Shown here: one piece after another, positions 1 to 7,131 of the stretch | Position numbering within the stretch: position 1 is the first letter of the stretch | How the letters are laid out: each line of letters begins with the position of its first letter | Assembly (NCBI GenBank): GCA_947427385.1 | Contig: CANEHT010000001.1 | Location: 107,839-171,838, forward strand | Direction of reading: 5' to 3' | DNA: 64,000 nucleotides | Origin: an uncultured Clostridia bacterium | GTDB taxonomy: Bacteria > Bacillota > Clostridia > Lachnospirales > CAMVHY01 | Translations under genes and position numbers: made by a program | Notes under the pieces: model-generated | Told to the model about the DNA's origin: nothing | The model's input: only the letters and a program-made list of their open reading frames with translations | Database searches by the model: none

Positions 1-7
1 ACGATTT

Positions 8-1495
8 ATGATAAAAAATTTATTAGCTATGGTGATAGAAATGGATAATTTTAAAATGCTGAACGATATATTTGCGAGGAAGTTAAAGAAGATAAAGATA
101 GCGGACCGAAAAATTTTTCAAATATATATGCCGGAGATTTATAATAAATGGCTTTATTCGACAATACGTAAAGATGTTATGATAACGCCGGCAAATATTT
201 TTATGGCGATGGATGAAAATATTTTCCCAGTGGTAAAAAATTTTAGCGAGAAAAATATTGACGTAGAGCCTTTACATTATTCACTTGATAATCATCCAGT
301 AGTAAATGATTTAAAGATTATAGTCGAGAATTTTGTACCGATTTATGATTTAATTGCGGGATTTGATATTAATGATGGGGACGTAAAAAGAATTTTGCAT
401 ATGTTAAGCATGTACGACGTAAATTATTTTGAATATCTAAAAATAATGTGTGCGAAGCTGGGATTATTTAAAATAATGCCATCAATAAATTGTCAAAAGT
501 TATGGATTGAGGATGACGCACATAAATTTTTTGAGAATGACGCATCAGATATATTTGATGCAATTTTTGATGCGAACGTAGAGATTTTTTTTGATAGTTT
601 ATGTGCATTTTTTAGTGCGGAGAATAATTTTGATGGTTATGATTTTGTGATAGATTTGTTTTACATGTATAACAATCCAATGAGTAGGATAATGAATGAG
701 ATTTTACATTTTTTTAATGTTGAGGAGAAGTCATTTTTAGCGGACCAATTCAAAGATTTTTTATACTTTTTAAATATCACATTGAATCGATTTTTTTTTG
801 TGCCATTCGGGAATTATTTGAAGTTGATAGTACCGGTGAATACAAATTCATTTGACATTGAAACGCTGTATGATTTACTCAAAAGTTGTATTGAAAAGGA
901 AAAAGATGTTTACAGAGTTTTTGATTTTTCAAATACGTATTTTAATTTGACAAAGCTTGGTGAAAATTATTTCAAGTCGGAAACAACTGATTTATTCGGA
1001 AAAATATCGGATAATGAAATCGATTACTTGATAAATGATTTTGACATTTTGGACGAAAAAAAGTATCCCAATCGGGATACTTTAATGAGTTTTAAATTTC
1101 GTATTGAAATTGATGAAAGCCCACAGTATTGGAAAGTTTTTGAATGCTGCGGACAAATGAACTTGCACGAATTTTTTTTAATAATTGCACGAGAATTTAA
1201 TTTAGATGTAAAAGCAAATTATAATTTCGTTCAAGATGAAAATTATATCAAAGACGACAAAATTACACTGAATAATTTAAATTTGAACGATAATGACGCT
1301 TTCTATTTGATTTTGCATAACCAAATAAATTATTACGCGCTAAATAACTCAAAATTGATAGAAAATCATGTTAAATTGAAAATTCATGTATATAAATCTG
1401 AAACTTCATTGAAAAATATTTTCTTTAATTATAAATTGTATCAACAATCGCCACGTTTTACAAAATTAAATTTTACTGGCAAAAATAATTCTTAA
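8..1495 (+). CDS. Unknown protein with possible pRiA4b-like C-terminal domain, 5' end uncertain
   Basis: About 495 aa from the first visible ATG. The frame is open to the window edge, so the true start may lie outside. No signal peptide or membrane segment is visible. Residues 1-350 are acidic, rich in Phe, Asn and Asp, and I recognise no family there. From about residue 362 the pattern FKFRIEI, then PQYWKVFEC, then LHEFFLIIAREFNLD looks like the start of the plasmid pRiA4b ORF-3 (PF07929) fold, in which a strand ending in P-x-x-W-R is followed by a helix. The usual downstream YDFGD-type motif is not seen, so the match is weak. The stop overlaps the convergent TM2 gene by four bases. Confidence 0.6.
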   Translation: MIKNLLAMVIEMDNFKMLNDIFARKLKKIKIADRKIFQIYMPEIYNKWLYSTIRKDVMITPANIFMAMDENIFPVVKNFSEKNIDVEPLHYSLDNHPVVNDLKIIVENFVPIYDLIAGFDINDGDVKRILHMLSMYDVNYFEYLKIMCAKLGLFKIMPSINCQKLWIEDDAHKFFENDASDIFDAIFDANVEIFFDSLCAFFSAENNFDGYDFVIDLFYMYNNPMSRIMNEILHFFNVEEKSFLADQFKDFLYFLNITLNRFFFVPFGNYLKLIVPVNTNSFDIETLYDLLKSCIEKEKDVYRVFDFSNTYFNLTKLGENYFKSETTDLFGKISDNEIDYLINDFDILDEKKYPNRDTLMSFKFRIEIDESPQYWKVFECCGQMNLHEFFLIIAREFNLDVKANYNFVQDENYIKDDKITLNNLNLNDNDAFYLILHNQINYYALNNSKLIENHVKLKIHVYKSETSLKNIFFNYKLYQQSPRFTKLNFTGKNNS

Positions 1496-1875
1496 AGCAA
1501 AATCATTATGTTTTCAAAGTTGATTTTTTTTACGCGCTCAGCAATTGTAAAGAAATCATAAAGCCACAAAATTGCACATAATCCACCCGTAAAAAGTTTT
1601 AAAATTCCCATTCCGATATCGCCAATCATAAATCTATCAACGCCGAGTTCGCCTAAAAATATTGACACGAGCATAATTATTTGTGGAGATTTTAAGTCAA
1701 CGGTTGAAACTAATTCAAATTTATTTTCATCCATTTCAAACATTTTATTTTTCATATAAATAAGTTTTTCAGACGGAAAATATTGACGATTCGATAAAAT
1801 ATACATTTCAACTTTTTGTGGGTCAACCTTTTTTACCTCAATTTTTTGTGGCTCCAAAATTTTATTTTCTTCCAT
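1492..1875 (-). CDS. TM2 domain membrane protein
   Basis: 127 aa. The N-terminal 60 residues are charged and soluble. The C-terminal half is a TM2 domain (PF05154): a first helix (IIMLVSIFLGELGVDRF), a short loop with the characteristic G-x-x-x-D-R-F signature, and a second helix ending in LWLYDFFTIAERV. The family is a two-helix membrane module of unclear function. The ATG follows a good AAGGAG site. It overlaps the preceding convergent gene by four bases and lies 44 bases downstream of the DUF2752 gene on the same strand, so the two may be co-transcribed. Confidence 0.8.
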   Translation of the reverse strand: MEENKILEPQKIEVKKVDPQKVEMYILSNRQYFPSEKLIYMKNKMFEMDENKFELVSTVDLKSPQIIMLVSIFLGELGVDRFMIGDIGMGILKLFTGGLCAILWLYDFFTIAERVKKINFENIMILL

Positions 1876-1919
1876 TTTTATCGACTCCTTTCAAAATAAA
1901 TTATATTATACCATAATTT

Positions 1920-2222
1920 TTATGGAATAGAATTTGTATGCAAGCGAATGAGATAAACGATGACAAATAAAATTGATGTCATAATTAAATATCCATTGAT
2001 AAATTTTTTTTGGCGTGGGAATTTATCAGTATTAACTCCAAAAAATATCGCTGGTATTATTAAAATTAATAATGGATGATAAAAAAATGATTCCCTAAAT
2101 CGAAAATGTATTAACGATTTTAATGCGCGTGTTAATCCACATGATGGACATCCTATCCCAAAATATTTTTTTATCGGACACGTATACTCTCCACTAAAAA
2201 TTATTACCAAAATTATAAGCAA
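1920..2222 (-). CDS. DUF2752 family small membrane protein
   Basis: 100 aa with three hydrophobic segments. The diagnostic stretch is CPIKKYFGIGCPSCGLTRA followed by a helix ending in FFYHPLL; this Cys-Pro-x-Cys-Gly-x-T-R motif defines DUF2752 (PF10825). The function of the family is unknown, and the paired cysteines could bind a metal or heme. The start is TTG: an in-frame TAG lies just upstream and a GGAAA site precedes it. Same strand as the TM2 gene downstream, divergent from glmM. Confidence 0.75.
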   Translation of the reverse strand: MLIILVIIFSGEYTCPIKKYFGIGCPSCGLTRALKSLIHFRFRESFFYHPLLILIIPAIFFGVNTDKFPRQKKFINGYLIMTSILFVIVYLIRLHTNSIP

Positions 2223-2254
2223 TAATTTTATTTCCTATCGCCACCTTTTCATTT

Positions 2255-2283
2255 TTTGCATATCTTATTATATCTGTTATAAT
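2255..2283 (+). promoter_or_regulatory. Sigma-A promoter of glmM
   Basis: TTTGCA at 2255-2260, a 17-base spacer and a perfect TATAAT at 2278-2283, 28 bases before the glmM ATG. It probably drives glmM-glmS. Confidence 0.7.
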
Positions 2284-2311
2284 TATTTCAAATACATTCG
2301 GAGGTTTTTTT

Positions 2312-3658
2312 ATGCGTAAATTATTTGGTACTGATGGCGTACGTGGCCTCGCTAATAGTGAATTAACTCCTCAACTCGCTTTTAATCTCGGTCGTAGTGG
2401 CGCTTTCGTACTTTCAAAATTTTGTAAGCATCCCCCACAAATTATTGTCGGGAAAGATACTCGTATTTCTGGCTATATGCTTGAATCTGCTTTAGTCGCT
2501 GGAATGTGTTCTGTCGGCGCAAAAGTTATTTTAGCCGGTGTTATCCCAACTCCAGGAATTGCTTACTGCGTCAGAAAATATAATTGTGATGCGGGAGTTG
2601 TAATCTCAGCCTCACATAATCCGTTTTATGATAACGGTATAAAATTTTTTAACAATGCCGGCTATAAGCTTTCAGACGCATTAGAAGAAGAAATTGAAAA
2701 TGTTATTTTTGACAAAGATATAGTTTTGCCGGAGCCAACGGCTGAAAAAGTTGGGTCTGTTACTTATAAATATAATGATGATTACATAAAATTTTTAGAG
2801 AGTACGCTTGGTGATTTAAATTTCTCAGGTTTAAATATTGCATTAGATTGTGCGAATGGCGCAACTTTTAAAGTCGCACCGACTGTTTTTAAAAATCTTG
2901 GCGCAAATTTATTCGTTATTAATGACAAGCCTGATGGTAAAAATATTAATTTGAATTGCGGCTCAACGCATTTAGATTCGCTAGTTGAGTTCGTTGTAGC
3001 AAATAAATGTGATGTTGGCTTCGCATTTGATGGCGATGGCGATAGATGTTTAGTTGTAGATTCCGACGGCAATATAATTCATGGCGATGAAATTATGTCG
3101 ATTTGTGCTTTCTATATGAAGCAAAAAAAAATTCTCAAACAAAACACAATCGTTGCTACTATTATGAGTAATCTTGGATTATTTATGATGGGGAAAAAGT
3201 ACGGAATAAATATTGAGCGTACGGGCGTCGGCGATAGATATGTATTGGAGAAAATGTTGGAGTGCGATTATAATTTAGGCGGCGAACAGTCGGGACATAT
3301 TATTTTTTTGGATCATAATACGACTGGCGATGGAATTTTGACGGCACTTTATGTGTCAAAAATAATGGCAGAGTCCGGTAAAAAAATTTCACAGCTTAAT
3401 AATTTAATGAGTGTTATGCCGCAAGTTTTAGTTAATGCAAAAGTTAGTAACACAAAAAAAAATCAATATATGTCAAATCTTCAAATACAATCTGAAATAA
3501 AAATGCTTGAAGAAAAATTTGCTGATAATGGACGCGTTGTTGTCCGTGCATCGGGAACTGAGCCACTTATTCGCGTTATGCTCGAAGGCTCAAATAAATT
3601 TTTATTGAACCATGAAGCAAAACGTTTGGCTGGTATCATGGAAAAATATTTGAATTAA
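2312..3658 (+). CDS. glmM: Phosphoglucosamine mutase GlmM
   Basis: 448 aa, full length for the family. It interconverts glucosamine-6-phosphate and glucosamine-1-phosphate in the cytoplasm, feeding UDP-GlcNAc and peptidoglycan synthesis. The N-terminus FGTDGVRGLAN, the phosphoserine loop VVISASHNPFYDNGIKFF (active-site Ser near residue 100), the metal loop DGDGDR near 240 and the C-terminal phosphate-binding RASGTEPLIRVM are all present. The ATG follows GGAGG. It lies 16 bases upstream of glmS, the preceding enzyme of the pathway, so the two form one operon. Confidence 0.97.
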   Translation: MRKLFGTDGVRGLANSELTPQLAFNLGRSGAFVLSKFCKHPPQIIVGKDTRISGYMLESALVAGMCSVGAKVILAGVIPTPGIAYCVRKYNCDAGVVISASHNPFYDNGIKFFNNAGYKLSDALEEEIENVIFDKDIVLPEPTAEKVGSVTYKYNDDYIKFLESTLGDLNFSGLNIALDCANGATFKVAPTVFKNLGANLFVINDKPDGKNINLNCGSTHLDSLVEFVVANKCDVGFAFDGDGDRCLVVDSDGNIIHGDEIMSICAFYMKQKKILKQNTIVATIMSNLGLFMMGKKYGINIERTGVGDRYVLEKMLECDYNLGGEQSGHIIFLDHNTTGDGILTALYVSKIMAESGKKISQLNNLMSVMPQVLVNAKVSNTKKNQYMSNLQIQSEIKMLEEKFADNGRVVVRASGTEPLIRVMLEGSNKFLLNHEAKRLAGIMEKYLN

Positions 3659-3674
3659 TTTGGAAGTGAGAAAT

Positions 3675-5495
3675 GTGTGTGGAATAGTTGGTTATGTTGG
3701 TTTAAATGAAGCTGAACCAATTTTATTGGATGGGCTCGCAAAATTGGAGTATAGAGGTTATGATTCAGCAGGTATCGCGGTACATAGCGGGCAAAAAATT
3801 AATATTGTGAAGTCAAAGGGAAAGTTAGCAGAGCTTCAAAAAAAACTTTCACAAAATGAATTAAAAGGAACTTTGGGGATTGGGCATACGCGTTGGGCAA
3901 CGCATGGTGCGCCATCAGATATAAATTCGCATCCGCATGCAAGTAATAATTGCAAAATTGCGGTCGTACATAATGGGATAATAGAAAATTATTTAAGTAT
4001 AAAGGAAGAGCTTACGGAAAGTTCGTTTACATCGGATACGGATACGGAAGTTATTGCGCATTTGATAAATAAATTTTACACGAAAGCGACGATAGAAAAT
4101 TTACTTGACGCGGTATATGCGGCGATAGATAAAATGCGTGGGACGTATGCGTTAGCGATAATTTGTTCTGATTTCCCAGACAAATTAATAGCGGTGAAAA
4201 AAGATAATCCGCTGGTAATTGGGGTAGGGAAAAATGAAAATTTTATTGCGTCTGATATAACTGCAATTATAAATTATACGCGTGATGCGTATTTGTTGGA
4301 TGATGGTGAAGTTGCGCTGATAGACGCAAAAAATATAAAAATTTTTGACAAAGATAAAACGTTGGTTTCAAAAAAAATTTTTAAAATTGATTGGGATATA
4401 GAGAGTGCGGAGAAAGGCGGCTATGATTTTTTTATGCTGAAAGAAATTTTTGAGCAGCCAAAAGTTATCAACGATTTTTTGTCAATAAATCTTTACGACG
4501 AAAATTTTTTACACAAGATAAATTTGGAAACGCTTGAAAATTTTACTCGTATTTATATTGTTGGTTGTGGGACGGCGTATCATGCAAGTTTGATTGGCGC
4601 GCGTCTTTTGTCAAAGTTACCAAACATTTTTGTTTCGGCAGAAATGGCAAGTGAGTTTAGATATAATGAGCCGTTGATAGACGAAAAAACTTTACTTATA
4701 GTTATTTCACAATCTGGTGAGACGGCAGACACTTTGGCGGCATTGCGTATGGCAAAGGAAAAAAATGCGCGTGTACTGTCAATTGTAAATGTTGTTGGTA
4801 GCAGTATTGCTAGAGAATCTGACAATGTTATTTATATAACGGCGGGGCCGGAGATTTCAGTTGCAAGTACAAAAGCTTTTTCATTGCAAGTTATGGCGCT
4901 GTATGTTTTAGTTTGTAATTTGTATAAAGTTTGTAAAGTTATATCGACAGAGAAATTTTTGCAATTACAAAATGAATTGCAAAGAATTCCATCATTAGTT
5001 ACTGAAATTTTGGACCGTGAAAATGAAATAAAAATTATGGCGGAAAAATATTTATCGTGTAAAAATGTTTTTTACATTGGTCGTGGTTTAGATTATTTTA
5101 TTGCGCGCGAGGGTTCACTTAAGTTAAAAGAAATTGCTTATTTATATTCGCAAGCGTATGCAGCTGGTGAATTAAAGCATGGACCGATTGCGTTAATTGA
5201 TGATTCGATTCTCATTGTTGGCGTTATTACTCAAAAAAATATTGTTGAAAAAACGCTGAGTAATTTAAAGGAATGTAAGTCGAGGCACGGAAAAATTTTT
5301 ATCGTTACAACCGAAAATAATAGTGACATAAAAAATGTTGCTGACGATAGTTTTATAATTCCACAAATTAGTCAAATATTTGCGCCACTTTTAGCAAATA
5401 TTTCTTTACAACTTTTTGCTTATTACATAGCGAAGGGTTTAGGTTATGATATTGATAAGCCACGAAATCTTGCCAAATCTGTTACAGTTGAATAA
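3675..5495 (+). CDS. glmS: Glutamine--fructose-6-phosphate aminotransferase GlmS
   Basis: 606 aa. It makes glucosamine-6-phosphate from fructose-6-phosphate and glutamine. I chose the GTG at 3675 because the enzyme must mature to an N-terminal Cys nucleophile: GTG-TGT gives M-CGIVGYVG, and GGAAGTGAG lies just upstream. An upstream in-frame TTG at 3660 would add five residues and block the N-terminal Cys. The glutaminase domain (residues 1-230) has the YRGYDSAG and HTRWATHG motifs. Two SIS sugar-isomerase domains follow (ISQSGETADT; the end is DKPRNLAKSVTVE). I see no glmS ribozyme in the 16-base gap after glmM. Confidence 0.97.
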   Translation: MCGIVGYVGLNEAEPILLDGLAKLEYRGYDSAGIAVHSGQKINIVKSKGKLAELQKKLSQNELKGTLGIGHTRWATHGAPSDINSHPHASNNCKIAVVHNGIIENYLSIKEELTESSFTSDTDTEVIAHLINKFYTKATIENLLDAVYAAIDKMRGTYALAIICSDFPDKLIAVKKDNPLVIGVGKNENFIASDITAIINYTRDAYLLDDGEVALIDAKNIKIFDKDKTLVSKKIFKIDWDIESAEKGGYDFFMLKEIFEQPKVINDFLSINLYDENFLHKINLETLENFTRIYIVGCGTAYHASLIGARLLSKLPNIFVSAEMASEFRYNEPLIDEKTLLIVISQSGETADTLAALRMAKEKNARVLSIVNVVGSSIARESDNVIYITAGPEISVASTKAFSLQVMALYVLVCNLYKVCKVISTEKFLQLQNELQRIPSLVTEILDRENEIKIMAEKYLSCKNVFYIGRGLDYFIAREGSLKLKEIAYLYSQAYAAGELKHGPIALIDDSILIVGVITQKNIVEKTLSNLKECKSRHGKIFIVTTENNSDIKNVADDSFIIPQISQIFAPLLANISLQLFAYYIAKGLGYDIDKPRNLAKSVTVE

Positions 5496-5497
5496 AA

Positions 5498-5530
5498 AAA
5501 ATCTCACGAAAAAATTTTTCGTGAGATTTT
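5498..5530. terminator. Bidirectional hairpin terminator after glmS
   Basis: AAAATCTCACGAAAAAA pairs with TTTTTTCGTGAGATTTT, giving a near-perfect stem with A- and T-rich flanks, between convergent glmS and the GtrA gene. Confidence 0.85.
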
Positions 5531-5542
5531 AAGATTTTTATG

Positions 5543-5950
5543 TTAATTTTTTTTGTCAGAAGAATATTCAAACACAAAAATTTTTTGACCAAAATAATTT
5601 AAAACTGTAAATAAAATCATACCGATAAACATAGCAATATTTTCACGTATTGATTTAGAAAATGTAGTAAAAATGAAATTTACAAATGGTTTCGCTAGTC
5701 CATAAGCTATACCATAGCAAATTATCAAATTAAAAATGAATTTAAATATTTGCTTTGCAGATTTAGTTTTATTTTGAAACGTAAAATATTTATTTAAAAA
5801 AAAGCTGAGTATGCCGCCAAATATGTAATTCATTGCAGTCGAAAAGAAATAATTACAGTTGAAAAAATTGTATAACGTGAACATTATTGCATATCCAAGC
5901 AAAGTATTCAAAATCCCAACAAAAATAAATTTCAATACTGTTTTATTCAT
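5543..5950 (-). CDS. GtrA-like membrane protein
   Basis: 135 aa from the ATG that follows GGAGG at 5957-5961; a longer frame adds eight residues without a ribosome site. Four hydrophobic helices are visible. The start KFIFVGILNTLLGYAIMFTLY and later NYIFGGILSFFLNKYFTFQ are typical of the GtrA/DPMS family (PF04138). Members are thought to assist lipid-linked sugar transfer or flipping for cell-surface polysaccharides. No glycosyltransferase partner is adjacent, so the substrate is unknown. Confidence 0.85.
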   Translation of the reverse strand: MNKTVLKFIFVGILNTLLGYAIMFTLYNFFNCNYFFSTAMNYIFGGILSFFLNKYFTFQNKTKSAKQIFKFIFNLIICYGIAYGLAKPFVNFIFTTFSKSIRENIAMFIGMILFTVLNYFGQKIFVFEYSSDKKN

Positions 5951-5963
5951 ATTAAACCTCCAA

Positions 5964-6000
5964 TAAAAAATCACCTTAATTATCCGAAATAATTAAGGTG
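5964..6000 (-). terminator. Terminator of rplU-prp-rpmA
   Basis: The 5972-6000 hairpin has a CACCTTAATTAT stem and is followed on the minus strand by TTTTTT (5965-5970). It sits just after rpmA. Confidence 0.85.
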
Positions 6001-6007
6001 TGAAAAA

Positions 6008-6298
6008 CTAGCTAGCTTTTTCAATTTCGTAAACTGAAACTTGTTTTTTATCTTTTCCCTTACGTTCATATTTTACTTGGCCGTCAATTAAAGCAAATAA
6101 TGTATCATCAGAACCTTTACCAACATTAATTCCAGGATGAATTTTTGTTCCACGTTGCTTGTACAAAATATTTCCGGCTCTAACAAATTGACCGTCAGCT
6201 CTTTTTGCACCTAAACGTTTTGAATGTGAATCGCGGCCGTTTTTAGTGGAACCAGCACCTTTTTTATGTGCAAAAAAACTTAAACTTAATTCAATCAT
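6008..6298 (-). CDS. rpmA: 50S ribosomal protein L27 with cleavable N-terminal extension
   Basis: 96 aa from the ATG preceded by GGAGGTGAAATC; a longer frame adds seven residues. Body motifs: [20 protein letters not shown] and later [15 protein letters not shown]. The N-terminus [10 protein letters not shown] precedes the mature HKKG. This matches the Firmicute extension that the Prp protease removes after F-F-A, which is required for ribosome function in Staphylococcus. The prp gene is directly upstream and overlaps by four bases. Confidence 0.97.
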   Translation of the reverse strand: MIELSLSFFAHKKGAGSTKNGRDSHSKRLGAKRADGQFVRAGNILYKQRGTKIHPGINVGKGSDDTLFALIDGQVKYERKGKDKKQVSVYEIEKAS

Positions 6299-6606
6299 GA
6301 TTTCACCTCCGAGATACAAACAAATTTATCATGTTTTTGTGCAACATCTTTTAATCCAAATTCAAGTGCCATAATTAAAATTTTTGAATCATGAGAAATA
6401 TTTTTATCGGTAAATTTAAAATCAATTAATCCAGATTTTTTATCATAGTTACAAATAAATTTGTCAATAGTAAATTTTTCAATACAATTAACTGTATTAA
6501 TTGTAAACAATGAAACTGCCGAACAAATATATTCTGGAGCGTGCCCTTTTATTTTAAAAGCCGATAATTCACTAACAGAATTATAAAAAAAATTAATCTG
6601 AATCAT
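6295..6606 (-). CDS. prp: Ribosomal-processing cysteine protease Prp (YsxB family)
   Basis: 103 aa. Contains the family hallmark [16 protein letters not shown]: the His in GHA and the Cys in ICSAVS form the catalytic pair known from Prp. It removes the N-terminal extension of L27. Its ATG follows the rplU stop with no gap and its stop overlaps the rpmA start by four bases, so expression is translationally coupled in the conserved rplU-prp-rpmA order. Confidence 0.93.
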   Translation of the reverse strand: MIQINFFYNSVSELSAFKIKGHAPEYICSAVSLFTINTVNCIEKFTIDKFICNYDKKSGLIDFKFTDKNISHDSKILIMALEFGLKDVAQKHDKFVCISEVKS

Positions 6607-6918
6607 TTAAAACGAAATATTTTCAATTTTTAATTGCGTAAATTGTTGGCGATGACCTTTCTTTTTATGAAAACCTTTTTTCGATTTGAATTTATAAACA
6701 ATAACTTTTTTTTCTTTACCATTACAAATAACACTTGAAGTTACTGAAGCATTTTCAATATAAGGACTACCAGTCAAAATATTTTGACCATCAGCTATAA
6801 GTAAAACATTTTTTAAATCATAACTTTGACCTTGTTCAAGCGGCAATTTCTCAACTTTAATTATATCGCCGACCGAAACTTTATATTGCTTTGAACCGGT
6901 CTCAATTATTGCGTACAT
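6607..6918 (-). CDS. rplU: 50S ribosomal protein L21
   Basis: 103 aa, normal length. Starts MYAIIETGSKQYKVSVGD after AGGAGG. The C-terminal KFKSKKGFHKKKGHRQQFT is the rRNA-binding signature. First gene of the rplU-prp-rpmA operon, with a strong sigma-A promoter about 75 bases upstream. Confidence 0.97.
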   Translation of the reverse strand: MYAIIETGSKQYKVSVGDIIKVEKLPLEQGQSYDLKNVLLIADGQNILTGSPYIENASVTSSVICNGKEKKVIVYKFKSKKGFHKKKGHRQQFTQLKIENISF

Positions 6919-6985
6919 AATAAACCTCCTAAAACTTTTAATCGCCTGATATGGTAAAAATTTTGAACCTCTCAGAGCGTCAACA
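6919..6985 (-). promoter_or_regulatory. rplU 5' leader, possible L21 leader RNA
   Basis: About 65 bases of transcribed leader lie between the predicted -10 box and rplU. They contain short complementary runs, and many Firmicutes carry an autoregulatory L21 leader here. I cannot confirm the consensus by eye, so this is based on position. A covariance-model search would decide it. Confidence 0.3.
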
Positions 6986-6991
6986 CTTTTA

Positions 6992-7021
6992 ATTTTATCA
7001 CAAAAATTTTCATTATGTCAA
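6992..7021 (-). promoter_or_regulatory. Sigma-A promoter of rplU operon
   Basis: Minus-strand TTGACA (7016-7021), 18-base spacer, TAAAAT (6992-6997). Confidence 0.75.
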
Positions 7022-7069
7022 TAATAAATTCTGTATCAAATTTTTTGTAATATAAAGTGTAAAAAATTA

Positions 7070-7104
7070 CAAAAAAATAGCTGACAAATTATTTTTTGTT
7101 AGCT
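7070..7104 (-). terminator. Terminator of the 882-aa gene
   Basis: Stem AGCTAACAAA / TTTGTCAGCT (one G-T pair) at 7079-7104, followed on the minus strand by a T-rich run, 28 bases past the stop of the upstream gene. Confidence 0.75.
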
Positions 7105-7131
7105 TTTTATAAAGAGAAAATAAATTTCATG

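Noticed and set aside
3659..3674. glmS ribozyme before glmS
   Set aside because: Only 16 bases separate glmM and glmS, too few for the ribozyme.
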